Part shown: piece by piece, positions 1-9,068 of the stretch
Numbering within the stretch: the first letter of the stretch is position 1
Layout: each line of letters begins with the position of its first letter
Source: Epithemia pelagica
Lineage: Eukaryota > Bacillariophyta > Bacillariophyceae > Surirellales > Surirellaceae
Assembly: GCA_946965045.2 (NCBI GenBank)
Contig: OX337233.1
Coordinates: forward strand, 434,001 to 498,000
Direction of reading: 5' to 3'
Length of the DNA: 64,000 bases
Notes under the pieces: generated by a model
Databases searched by the model: none
Seen by the model: the letters and a program-made list of their open reading frames with translations, nothing else
What the model was told of the DNA's origin: nothing
Made by a program: the position numbers and the translations under genes

Positions 1-2
1 GG

Positions 3-2528
3 CCACGATTGTTTCGCCACAACAAGCGTCACCCAAAAGACGGCAACGTCATGAACAAGAAGCGAAACGACGACAAGAACCACAACGAGCAACGAGACGA
101 GGACCATCACCGACAAGACCAGGACGACGACCAAGACCGGACCATGGAAGGCCCCCTAGAAGAAGACGAGGAAGATCCGGATACTAGTCTCTTGGTTTCC
201 TTTTGGGACTTGCACACGGACGATGAAGAAGAGGATGACGATACGGACGCCTTTCAGCCATTGGAGGAGACGGAAGACCATCTGGCGTCCCACATGCCCA
301 GTCCTACACTCTTGTTGTTGGACTGGTTGGAACAATTATGGTCGTCGTCCAGTGACACAAATCATGCCCAAGGAACCAAGGATCCAGAAGAACCAGAACA
401 ACGACAAGGTCCGGACGATTCCCACGAAACTAGGACCGTGGAGGACGTCCACACACAAGCAGAAACTGACCGAGACGAATCCGATGACCACCAGCAAAAG
501 AACAAGCACAAGGGGACCAAACGATTTCGTCTATCGACCTTGCGGTTGTTGCTGATGTTGCGAGGTCGTCGTCGTCACCGCAGTCAGGCCCCTCTGTCAG
601 CCACGCCACCAACAGAGGCATCTCCCACAACAACAACACGAGCAACCAAAACCACAATGGCCGCATCGCCTTCCTCCCCACAACGACCCAGGGCCTCGGC
701 GATTCGCACCTCGGCGATTTGCAGCAGTGGAGCAGTAGGCTCTTCTTCTTCTTCTTCCCCCTCCAGTCAGAAGCACCAGGTTCGATTTCAAATGGACACC
801 AACATCAACAAGAACAAGGATCCATTCGCGTCGAGTCCATCCTTCCACCCCACCAATAAGGAGACTTCTAGTAACACGAACGACAACGACAAGAAGGTCG
901 ACCCGAACCAGAGCCAACCAGAGCCGACAAGAACAATGACGACGCCCAGTCCCCCAGTAGACCCTAACACCGTCCCGGACACGAACGACACCCCCATTCC
1001 GAACGACTTACCACGCTCCAGTTCTACTACTCGGAACCGGAAACACGCGCCAACTCCCACCACCACCACACCAACCAAAACAGCAACTAGAACCACAACA
1101 AACACAACCACTGCCACACGTTCACAACAACCAGGCACTGCCGCAGCAATCCTGATGGTCGATCCTCGTCCCCCCGTTTCATGCATTTCCATTCCTCAAC
1201 CAGCAGTCGAACTCCAACAACAACAAGGACAAGCAGAACCTTCTTCTTCTCCTCCTCGTCGTCGTCGTTCCGTGTTGGGCGGCACCGATAAGGCTGGTAA
1301 CCGAACCAATGACATGCACCAAGAGGCGCAACAACAAGCACCACCACCACAAGACGACGCCAACGACGACGAACCACAAGTACTACCACAAGATTCCTTA
1401 CCAGACCACCAAGAATCGCCGTACAAGAATGACAAGGACGAAACCATGAACCACAAACCAATAATGAAACAGGATGATGGTTGGTGTCGTCGTCGTCGTG
1501 GAGGAGGAGTCGGTGTCGTCTGGAACAAGCTGTTGGGACTCCTCCAAGCACATACCACCACCAGCAACAAGACCGGGCTGCGACAACCACAGGACGATTC
1601 GGTTCCGGATGATGACGACGATGACGAGGACGAAAGTGAAAGTGAGAGTGAAAGTGAACTTCCCGTCATTGAAATCCCCTCGGGACCTCACACGTCCTAC
1701 TGTAGCAGTCTCAGTAGTTCCCAAGGCCTGTCCTCCACCTCCTCCAGCACGAATAGCAGTAGTACCAGTAGCAGTACCAGCAGTACCACCCGGAGCAACA
1801 CGACGACCAGTCCAGAGGAGGAGGAATCCCAGGATCCATCCGAGTCGCACCACAAGTTTTTGGCAAAGGAGACCCACGACCAGCCGCACGTGCTGCCAAC
1901 CAAAGACGATAAGGAAAACGACGAGGCTGGCATGGTTCCTCCTTATCATCCCCTGTGGTCCATCTATCCCTTGGCGACATCGTGCGACACCCACAAGGCA
2001 TTGGACCAATCGACAGCGACCCAAGATTCGGAAACGGCCTTGTTATTGCCCTCCTCGTCCTCCTCGTTTTCCTTTTCCACGTGGCAGGACCACCCCCAAA
2101 CAATCACCAACCATCGCCACCACAGTCGCAGTCGCAGCAACAACGACAACCACACGCTGCCAGACCTGGAGAATGTCCCCACGAAACGCACCAAGCCCCT
2201 GAAAGCCGCCGCACCCGTTCCCGATCCAACGACGACAACGACTCGTTCCATGGCGTTGGATACCGTCTCGACCCCGTGGTTGCCAACGACGACCAATACC
2301 AATTGGGATGCCCTCTTGTCCCATGTCCTAAATGAGCTTTGTCAGGACGACGATGGATGCGATGAATCGACCGTCTTGGGGGCCGCGCCACCTCCTCGGC
2401 CCCTGCGAGAAAATTGGAATACCAAGGCAACCAGTATCATGGCGACAACGACCACCACAACAACAACCAGTTCGTTGCATACCGATCATGCCACCTCCTG
2501 GCGACTCTCCAGCATGTCTCGAATCTAG
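3..2528 (+). CDS. AYS-1: low-complexity array protein, 5' end open at window edge
   Basis: The reading frame is open to the left edge, so the true start may lie outside; the first internal ATG is at 51. About 840 codons are rich in Thr, Ser, Asp, Pro, Gln and Asn, with no signal peptide or membrane segment. Near the N-terminus an acidic stretch leads into TDAFQPL (about 246) and then LLLLDWLEQLW (about 310), which match motifs A and B of the array family in order and spacing. A second hydrophobic patch, NWDALLSHVLNEL, lies near the C-terminus. The stop is TAG at 2526. The function is unknown; I assign it to the family on motifs, composition and position, not on overall alignment. Confidence 0.7.
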   Translation, partial: PRLFRHNKRHPKDGNVMNKKRNDDKNHNEQRDEDHHRQDQDDDQDRTMEGPLEEDEEDPDTSLLVSFWDLHTDDEEEDDDTDAFQPLEETEDHLASHMPSPTLLLLDWLEQLWSSSSDTNHAQGTKDPEEPEQRQGPDDSHETRTVEDVHTQAETDRDESDDHQQKNKHKGTKRFRLSTLRLLLMLRGRRRHRSQAPLSATPPTEASPTTTTRATKTTMAASPSSPQRPRASAIRTSAICSSGAVGSSSSSSPSSQKHQVRFQMDTNINKNKDPFASSPSFHPTNKETSSNTNDNDKKVDPNQSQPEPTRTMTTPSPPVDPNTVPDTNDTPIPNDLPRSSSTTRNRKHAPTPTTTTPTKTATRTTTNTTTATRSQQPGTAAAILMVDPRPPVSCISIPQPAVELQQQQGQAEPSSSPPRRRRSVLGGTDKAGNRTNDMHQEAQQQAPPPQDDANDDEPQVLPQDSLPDHQESPYKNDKDETMNHKPIMKQDDGWCRRRRGGGVGVVWNKLLGLLQAHTTTSNKTGLRQPQDDSVPDDDDDDEDESESESESELPVIEIPSGPHTSYCSSLSSSQGLSSTSSSTNSSSTSSSTSSTTRSNTTTSPEEEESQDPSESHHKFLAKETHDQPHVLPTKDDKENDEAGMVPPYHPLWSIYPLATSCDTHKALDQSTATQDSETALLLPSSSSSFSFSTWQDHPQTITNHRHHSRSRSNNDNHTLPDLENVPTKRTKPLKAAAPVPDPTTTTTRSMALDTVSTPWLPTTTNTNWDALLSHVLNELCQDDDGCDESTVLGAAPPPRPLRENWNTKATSIMATTTTTTTTSSLHTDHATSWRLSSMSRI

Positions 2529-3116
2529 GCTACTCCTAGCTAGAGGTAGACGCAGTATACTATATAATCTATAACACCGTCACAACCCATGTGGAGGAAG
2601 GAATCGCCAAGGTAGACGTTTCACTTGGGATTGGAATACTCCAATCTCTCCTCGGGGCCAACTACCTAGGAGTAGACACTTTTTCTCATTCGTAATAATA
2701 GTACGCCTAGCTCATTCTTGGAGTCAGATCACGTATTGCCTGCCACGCGCATAAGAGCGACTCATTGCTCGTGTGCGCGCACGCCGAGAATCTCTTGGAC
2801 GCAGTTTTCGAGATTCGTCACAAAAAATATACAAGAGAGGTGCACACAGCCAAGGATCCATGGTGCACCGCGCACCCCTGGACATGCTCCCCCATATCCC
2901 TGTGGCAGCATGGAGCAGCTCGCGATAAGTCCTCTGGAGTATAGCCCTCGGTCCGAGAAAACAATTTTGTCAAGAGAGGCATGTCAACCAAAGACCGAAA
3001 TGTGCCTGTCGCAACGTTCGAGCAAGTTCGAGAATATCTCCAAACGACATATATTCGATAGTACTCAACTATATCGACCATCGCATCCAGAGTTCCTACC
3101 ATTGCGATACAGGAAC
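2529..3116. other. spacer AYS-1/AYS-2
   Basis: An AT-rich stretch with TATA-like runs (about 2555-2575) follows the AYS-1 stop. CTAG tetramers are frequent. GGTGCACC at 2862-2869 is a one-base variant of the spacer element GGTGCGCC. The AYS-2 frame is open through part of this spacer, but the encoded residues (Cys, Arg, His, Pro) do not resemble the family. Confidence 0.5.
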
Positions 3117-4115
3117 ATGGTGGTCCAAGCCGAGTCCTGGAATTGTTGGATGCCAGAGGAGGAACAACAAGAACAACCATCGGTGCGTGCCAGAGTCGAT
3201 TCTCTCTTGCAATCTCTGGAGGATCCACCCAAGACGTCCAAACGACCAGGACAACAACGAGTCCAATCCCTTTTGCAGTCGCTGGAAGATCCACCCAAAC
3301 GCTCCCCACGACAACAAGAACAACGCCGACACCATCAAGATCATCATCACCAAGATTCCACCACCCCACGGCCACGACAATGGCAATCCCGTCGTCCCCG
3401 CGAGTCATCATCGAGTCCGGGCCAGCCGGTGCCTGCCCGAAGAGCATCGGCCTCGACTACGACAAGTGGTAGTACTACTACGAGTAGTAGTACTGCGACG
3501 CCCGTGTCGATTCGACGAAGTCGAGCCACGGTTCAGAAGAATGCGACACCGGAACCCTCCAGCCCACATTCCGTCATTCCAACATGGTCGATTAAGCAAT
3601 TTTATCGAACCGGCACTCGACGAAACAGCAACCACAGCCAAAACAGCAACAACAAGTCCCCACCCAAACAAAAACCTCCAGCCGTGGCCCTGCCAGAGGA
3701 GAAAGACGACGATCCACTCAATGACTACGAAGACGACGAAGACGATGATGACGAAACGCGTCACGAAAGACGCGAAGAAGAACACGATCCTGAATTGGAC
3801 GACGACAGTCGTGTCACCATGGTTCGGCGCGTGTCCATGTCTTCTCAAGTCTCTCTTTCCGTGACGTCCACATCGGCCCAGTCCACAGCCGCCTATTCCC
3901 TGGGCAATACCACCATGACCACGGCCCTGCCGCCCCAGTACTTTTATTCTTCGTATTATCATCCCTATTATTATTCGGATGCAATTCAGGATCCAGCCAC
4001 CACCAGCAACAGTGGCTATGGCGTCCTCATGGATTGCCTGTTGGAACAAAGTCTCTTGGTCTGTCACGAAATGGGACAAGATGTCATGGGTACGGCGCGG
4101 CCCATTCGATGGTAA
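3117..4115 (+). CDS. AYS-2: low-complexity array protein with 22-aa tandem repeat
   Basis: The frame is open from 2718, but composition becomes family-like only at the ATG at 3117 (MVVQAESWNC), giving 332 aa. It opens with two adjacent 22-residue repeats containing SLLQSLEDPPK (nt 3194-3259 and 3260-3325), followed by basic/Gln-rich, Ser/Thr-rich and acidic segments and a Tyr-rich patch (about 3940-3980). The C-terminus has a hydrophobic stretch (YGVLMDCLLEQSLLVC) instead of a clear motif B. No signal peptide or known domain is seen. The function is unknown. It belongs to the array by strand, position and composition, but it is the weakest motif match. Confidence 0.6.
   Translation: MVVQAESWNCWMPEEEQQEQPSVRARVDSLLQSLEDPPKTSKRPGQQRVQSLLQSLEDPPKRSPRQQEQRRHHQDHHHQDSTTPRPRQWQSRRPRESSSSPGQPVPARRASASTTTSGSTTTSSSTATPVSIRRSRATVQKNATPEPSSPHSVIPTWSIKQFYRTGTRRNSNHSQNSNNKSPPKQKPPAVALPEEKDDDPLNDYEDDEDDDDETRHERREEEHDPELDDDSRVTMVRRVSMSSQVSLSVTSTSAQSTAAYSLGNTTMTTALPPQYFYSSYYHPYYYSDAIQDPATTSNSGYGVLMDCLLEQSLLVCHEMGQDVMGTARPIRW
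3194..3325 (+). repeat. two 66-nt in-frame tandem repeats in AYS-2
   Basis: Each unit encodes 22 residues beginning VDSLLQSLEDPPK or VQSLLQSLEDPPK. The hydrophobic core is identical while the basic tail (Lys, Arg, Gln) has diverged. Confidence 0.85.
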
Positions 4116-5090
4116 CTCAACACAAACACTAAACGCAAAACTCAAAACACACTCTGTGCTTTGGTGGATCCCACCAAGAGTTGTCCGACACGTGACTCCC
4201 AATCATGGACAACAACACATTCGATTGGGAACGTTTTTCTCCTGTTTCTCTACAATTCCACCACAACAACAAGAAGAGTAACTCTACAATATATTTATCT
4301 AGGATATATGGTAGAAAACTCGCATCGTTTCCAAACCTTTTCCACACACTGTCCCACGAGGAGAGGGCTCCTCATTCTCTTCAGTTTTCATTCCGCTCGC
4401 AGTGAGAGTCGTTCTACATTTGTGTAAATCACCCAATGTGTGGGTAGAATTGGTCCAGAATACGTGGGAGAGAAAGAGAAGGTTGTCACTGTTGCTTTTG
4501 GGGGAAATGCAGAGGGGGGAGAGAGAGGGTTCTTCCTGTTGTGGTCTGGTGGAGGGGTGCGCCGCCACCAGAAGGCCATTGTCCAAGGTGCGCCGCCATG
4601 TGTGGGGGATGCGCCACACCGAATGAAGTAGACTGTATCAGGAGCGTGTCGGAGAGGGGGAAAGAGAGAGAGTTCTTTTTGGTCTCTATAGGATGATGGA
4701 GGAGGTGCGCCACAAGGCCATTGTCCCAGGTGCGCCATGGGGGCAGTGGGGGATGCGCCTTACCGAGAGCTACGACACTTTACAGATTGGTCTCTATAAT
4801 GGAGGCGGTGCGCCACAAGGCCATTGTCCCAGGTGCGCCATGTAGAGAGTGGGGGATGCGCCACACGGAGAGGTACGACACTTTACACATTGGTGATTGA
4901 GGAACAAATAGATTCTTGGAACCTTTGAAAGTGAACCGTTTCAGGGATCTACGGGACGCATTTCAAATCCAACACAAGAACACATGAAATAGTACGGAAA
5001 AAAGGCAGATGGTACCAGAATGCATAACGCAAGGCAAAGCAGCCCATCGATTGAAACGAACAAACACCTGGATAGACTGGATTCCATACC
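4116..5090. other. spacer AYS-2/AYS-3 with GGTGCGCC-rich tandem repeats
   Basis: Apart from the repeat block described separately (4550-4895), the spacer has AT-rich sequence at about 4285-4315 and purine-rich GAGAGA tracts (4470-4530, 4660-4675). I see no gene. Confidence 0.5.
4550..4895. repeat. about 104-bp tandem repeats carrying GGTGCGCC pairs
   Basis: Two good units (4703-4806 and 4807-4895) and one diverged unit (from 4555, with an insertion) share the order GGTGCGCC, CACAAGGCCATTGTCC, AGGTGCGCCATG, GTGGGGGATGCGCC, and in the two good units TACGACACTTTACA. GGTGCGCC starts at 4555, 4587, 4703, 4729, 4807 and 4832. This is either a spacer minisatellite or an amplified regulatory module. 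Confidence 0.75.
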
Positions 5091-6359
5091 ATGAATACAA
5101 CGTACCGGACCAATCGTTCCAATCAACGACTTGGAGGAGGAACCGTAACCCGGGATAGCATTTTGGTACAAGGCCAAAAGCAACGACGACGACAGCGACA
5201 TAGTACTCTCAAGGCATCTTCCACCTCTTCTTGCAGTTCCTGCCCCGAAGATCCCGTCCTCGTGTATCCCAAGGGACAACCACAAGCCGGAGGACAGACT
5301 CGAGACGATGGCATTGTCATGTCGTCTCTTGTTTCGGAATCGCCAGGGTGTCATTCGTTTCTATCTCCCAGAGTACCCGAACAACCACCATCGTTGTCGG
5401 GCGTTGGGACCAAGAAACAGTCTCTGTATCGACGATACAATTGTTTGGCACCCCGGACCAGATGCGCGGGACCATTACTGAATGGTCCTCTTACCGGCAT
5501 GGAGGATGAGGAATACTCCACGGCGAGCAGTCTTGGCAAGATCAACAACAACAAGGGAATTGCGATTGACAAGGACGACAAGACCAAGATCATCAACAAC
5601 ACCAGTCCAAACTCCAATACGTATTGTACACCCGGCATGTCTTCCTTTCTGTTTCCGACCAATGACGAGAATGAAACCCAAAACTCCCACAAGACCTTAT
5701 CCAAGCGACGTTACACACTCCAAAAAAGTCTCTCGAATCGATCGTCCTCCAAGTCCTTGTTGTCATTGTCATCACCACAAACTCCTGTCACCAACAACAC
5801 GAACAAGACTCGCAGCTTTCCCGACACCTTTTTTCACACTCCCCAAGACGAATTTGGATTTCCCACCACGACGACTACGACAAATCCCGACCAGGAATCG
5901 CCGCCGTCCACTACGACTTCTACTTCGACTACGACTACTAGCACAACCATGTCTGACGATGAGCCAACCCTTCGCATCTTTCCCGCCGTCAGTCCCTGGG
6001 TGACATCCTCCCCGACGTCCTCCTCCACCAAGTTGTCGAATACGCTGCCCAAAAACAAGACGACGACGACGACAAGTCCCCTCCAAAACTCTCCGAAGAA
6101 GCAGCAGGACCACAAAAAGACAAAATCTCCATCATCTTCCACGTCTCGTCATTCCTGCTGGTCCTCGTCTGGCAACACCACGGTTTGTTCCAATGACTCA
6201 TCATCGCATTCGGACGATGCCTTTACCGAACTTGTGACGGCCGCACGGTCGCCCCATCGTGGTGCCTATTCTTCGTATATGATGATGGATCAGTGGTTTT
6301 ATCCCGACCAAGATGACGATTCGGCCGTGTCCGAGTTTTTTGGTTCCAACTATTTTTAA
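5091..6359 (+). CDS. AYS-3: low-complexity array protein with C-terminal motifs A and C
   Basis: A 422-aa single-exon frame from ATG 5091 to TAA 6357. It is Ser/Thr/Asn/Lys-rich with a central Thr-Ser tract. The last 50 residues hold the family signature: DDAFTEL (about residue 376), a Tyr/Met-rich patch (SSYMMMDQWFY), then DDDSAVSEFFG next to the stop. There is no signal peptide or membrane span. The function is unknown. The position of the motifs at the very C-terminus resembles AYS-10. Confidence 0.72.
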   Translation: MNTTYRTNRSNQRLGGGTVTRDSILVQGQKQRRRQRHSTLKASSTSSCSSCPEDPVLVYPKGQPQAGGQTRDDGIVMSSLVSESPGCHSFLSPRVPEQPPSLSGVGTKKQSLYRRYNCLAPRTRCAGPLLNGPLTGMEDEEYSTASSLGKINNNKGIAIDKDDKTKIINNTSPNSNTYCTPGMSSFLFPTNDENETQNSHKTLSKRRYTLQKSLSNRSSSKSLLSLSSPQTPVTNNTNKTRSFPDTFFHTPQDEFGFPTTTTTTNPDQESPPSTTTSTSTTTTSTTMSDDEPTLRIFPAVSPWVTSSPTSSSTKLSNTLPKNKTTTTTSPLQNSPKKQQDHKKTKSPSSSTSRHSCWSSSGNTTVCSNDSSSHSDDAFTELVTAARSPHRGAYSSYMMMDQWFYPDQDDDSAVSEFFGSNYF

Positions 6360-7599
6360 TCCTACTACATGTACCTCTCCTATATAGGTAGTCCACTCGT
6401 GTTGGATCCATTTCGCACACAGGATACCCACGTTGCGGTTCCAAAGAATGAGGTCGTGCCCGTCACAACCTCGTGCTTGTAGTAGCTAGGTCGTACCAAA
6501 GAATGGATTCCCAAACTCTAGTTTTTGGACCATGCGGCTCCAAGGTGTGATAACCTTCCAGCCGATTTCTACGAGACTAGAGACAAACACACATACATGA
6601 ATGGCCGTATAGAGTTCCATACGAGAAAAAAGGCTGTTCTCGTCGTTGCTCCACGTTCCCCATTTGCAAATTACCGTTTTACGTTTGTCCACAAAGTACA
6701 ATGGAATGAATTCGAGTAGACCCGTTCCGAACTGTATCGCCATGGTGTTCTAGTATTGTCGATCTACCTTGAGCGACTCGTTTGTTCCTCTCTCCGTGCT
6801 CTATTCCATGGTTCTAGATCCAAATCGTAGTCTAGAGGAGTACTAGAAAAATAGTCCTAGATAGCTACTCTCTCTCTAGCTAGCGGTTGGCGAACATTTC
6901 AGTGTACAATAATATATTGGATCTCGCAGTGTTCCTATAATATTGTAGTACGATATCCCCCATTTGGGGGTTCTTGGGAACCTTGGGTAGACCGCCCGTC
7001 GGGCATGTGTTTCCTATCTCGCACGCTCTCAAAATGAGAAACACGATGCCATGGCGCAGCTCACGGTGCGCCAACGCAACAGTAGTGGATTCGCTCCATC
7101 CCAATAATTGCCATACTACCGTTCCAAAGTAAAGCAGGGAGAAATGGACGGTCGTTACTTACACCGGACATGGTTCAACCGAAGGCGCGATGATAATAAT
7201 AACATATTTACACTCTACATGTGCGTACTACTACGAGAACCGGTACCCACCCTCGTATTCCGGGAATGACTAGACAGTATGGTGCGACACAACATCATGA
7301 GGTTCACGAACGGCCAACCCTAACGGCGAGACTGTACGTTGATTCCTCCACCAGTTGGGCCGTTGACACTTTTAGTTTTGGTTTCTGGGAATATTTCGCA
7401 GGCACTGCGTTCTCTCGCTCTCGGTGCTCCAGTGCAACAATCCTCCTCCTTTTTTTGCGCGGTGTGCACACAGTGTTGTTGTTTCCAAAAAGAACCATCA
7501 TCCTCCACAGCAAGAGAGAGCCGAACCAAGACACGATCGAACCGAACGGGGGAGGGACAAGGAGGAGGAACAAGGCACTGCCTGTCATTGAGTGTTGTC
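6360..7599. other. spacer AYS-3/AYS-4 containing duplicated segment copy 1
   Basis: From 6779 to 8272 the DNA is copy 1 of a 1.49-kb tandem duplication. The spacer has CTAGAGGAGTACTAG (about 6832), a small CCCCCA/TGGGGG inverted repeat (6957-6970), GGTGCGCC at 7065-7072 and a 74-codon minus-strand ORF (6880-7104) that is kept in copy 2. Confidence 0.5.
6880..7104 (-). other. 74-codon minus-strand ORF, copy 1
   Basis: ATG to stop encodes MGWSESTTVALAHRELRHG and onward. Copy 2 (8371-8595) is the same length with about a dozen or fewer amino-acid changes and no stop. Its composition is unlike the array proteins. No family is recognised; it may be chance, since the copies are young. Confidence 0.2.
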
Positions 7600-8328
7600 A
7601 TGAATACTAGTAGTATTTCACAGACGAGGAACCGGAATGCCATGGCGTCGTCCAGGATTGCCCATTCCTCCAAACAAACCACGACGAGGACGAATTCAAT
7701 GTTCAAATCCTCCAAGGGACGTTCCACTTCTCCTTCCAAAGCAACAACAGCGCGGCAAAAGTTACCACCCAAGTCGCAGCAACACAAGAAAAAGCAACAG
7801 CAACCGTCTCCCTCCAAATCCAGAGGCACAACGACAAGCAGTCCTCCGCGACGAACAACCAATCGCCCACCGGCTCGCTCCGTCGTGGGTCGAAGCATCA
7901 GTAGTACACGAAATCAACGACCCACCAGTCCCGCGGCTCGTCGTCGATCACAACCCCCGAAATCGAATGGGGCCCGCATGATCCAAGACGACAAGTCCAC
8001 TGGCCGAAACGAGTTGTTTCATCATCATCATCATCATCCTTCCACAACACACCACAGTCGTTCCACCCGGTCCACGTTCGCCAAACAACAACAACGCCCG
8101 CCTCTGATGGCTGCCCCCGCCCTGTGGTCCTCCGACAAGGATGACGTGTCGTGGAGTAGCTCTCATGTCGATGCCAGTCCGGTACAAGTGCCTTCTTCCT
8201 CCTGGTCATCCTGGTTGGGTGTCGGCTATTTGACACGATCAACGTCCTTGTCCGCGTCCTCCGAAGCACCGTCGTTTGTTCCTCTGAGGCGTCCATTCCA
8301 TGGTTCTAGATCCAAAATCGTAGTCTAG
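7600..8328 (+). CDS. AYS-4: truncated tandem copy of AYS-5
   Basis: ATG 7600 (MNTSSISQTRNRN) aligns with the AYS-5 start (MNTSSISHRRNRN), so I prefer it over the in-frame upstream TTG. The 242-aa product follows the AYS-5 N-terminal region (Ser/Arg/Lys/Thr-rich, including RSVVGRSISSTRNQRPTSPA) to SSEAPSF. It then crosses the duplication joint and reads spacer-derived codons PLRRPFHGSRSKIVV before a TAG. Motifs A, B and C are therefore absent. It has a His run (HHHHHH, about 8020) not found in AYS-5. It may be a non-functional fragment or an expressed N-terminal-only variant. Confidence 0.6.
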   Translation: MNTSSISQTRNRNAMASSRIAHSSKQTTTRTNSMFKSSKGRSTSPSKATTARQKLPPKSQQHKKKQQQPSPSKSRGTTTSSPPRRTTNRPPARSVVGRSISSTRNQRPTSPAARRRSQPPKSNGARMIQDDKSTGRNELFHHHHHHPSTTHHSRSTRSTFAKQQQRPPLMAAPALWSSDKDDVSWSSSHVDASPVQVPSSSWSSWLGVGYLTRSTSLSASSEAPSFVPLRRPFHGSRSKIVV

Positions 8329-9068
8329 AGGAGTACTAGAAAAATATTCGCCTAGGAAGCTACTCTCTAGCTAGCGGTTGGCGAACATTTCAGTGTACAA
8401 TAATATATTGGATATCGCAGTGTTCCTATAATATTGTAGTACGATATCCCCCATTTTGGGGGTCTTGGGAACCTTCGGTAGCGCGCCCGTCGGGCATGTG
8501 TTTCCTAACTCGCACGCTCTCAAAATGAGAAACCCGACGCCATGGCGCAGCTCACGGTGCGCCAACGCAACAGTAGTGGATTCGCTCCATCCCAATAATT
8601 GCCATACTACCGTTCCAAAGTAAAGCAGGGAGAAGTGGACGGTCGTTACTTACACCGGACATGGTTCAACCGAAGGCGCGATGATAATAACATATATACA
8701 CTTTACGTGTGCGTACTACTACTACGAGAACCGGTACCCACCCTCGTATTCCGGGAATGGCTTGACAGTATGGTGCGACACAACATTATGAGGTTCACGA
8801 ACGACCTCTCTTTGGCGAGACTGTACCTCCACCAGTTGGTCCGTTGACACTTTTTTGGGTTTCGGTTTTTTTCGCAGGCAGGTGGGCCGGTGCTCCGTGC
8901 AACAATCCTCCTCCTTTTTTTGCGCACAGTGCACACAGTTGTTGTTGTTGTTTCCAAAAAGAACCATCATCCTCCACAGCAAGAGAGAGCCGAACCAAGA
9001 CACGATCGAACCGAACGGGGGAGGGACAAGGAGGAGGAACAAGGCACTGCCTGTCATTGAGTGTTGTC
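8329..9068. other. spacer AYS-4/AYS-5, duplicated segment copy 2
   Basis: A repeat of the spacer upstream of AYS-4, with GGTGCGCC at 8556-8563, the CCCCCA/TGGGGG inverted repeat (about 8450-8464) and the second copy of the 74-codon minus-strand ORF (8371-8595). The AYS-5 frame is open upstream to 8844, but no ATG occurs before 9069. Confidence 0.5.

Noticed and set aside
430-2430. Many long minus-strand ORFs rich in Val, Leu, Cys and Trp opposite AYS-1 (and opposite the other array genes)
   Set aside because: They mirror AC-rich codons of the + strand genes, have implausible composition (poly-Val) and stop and start with the skewed regions.
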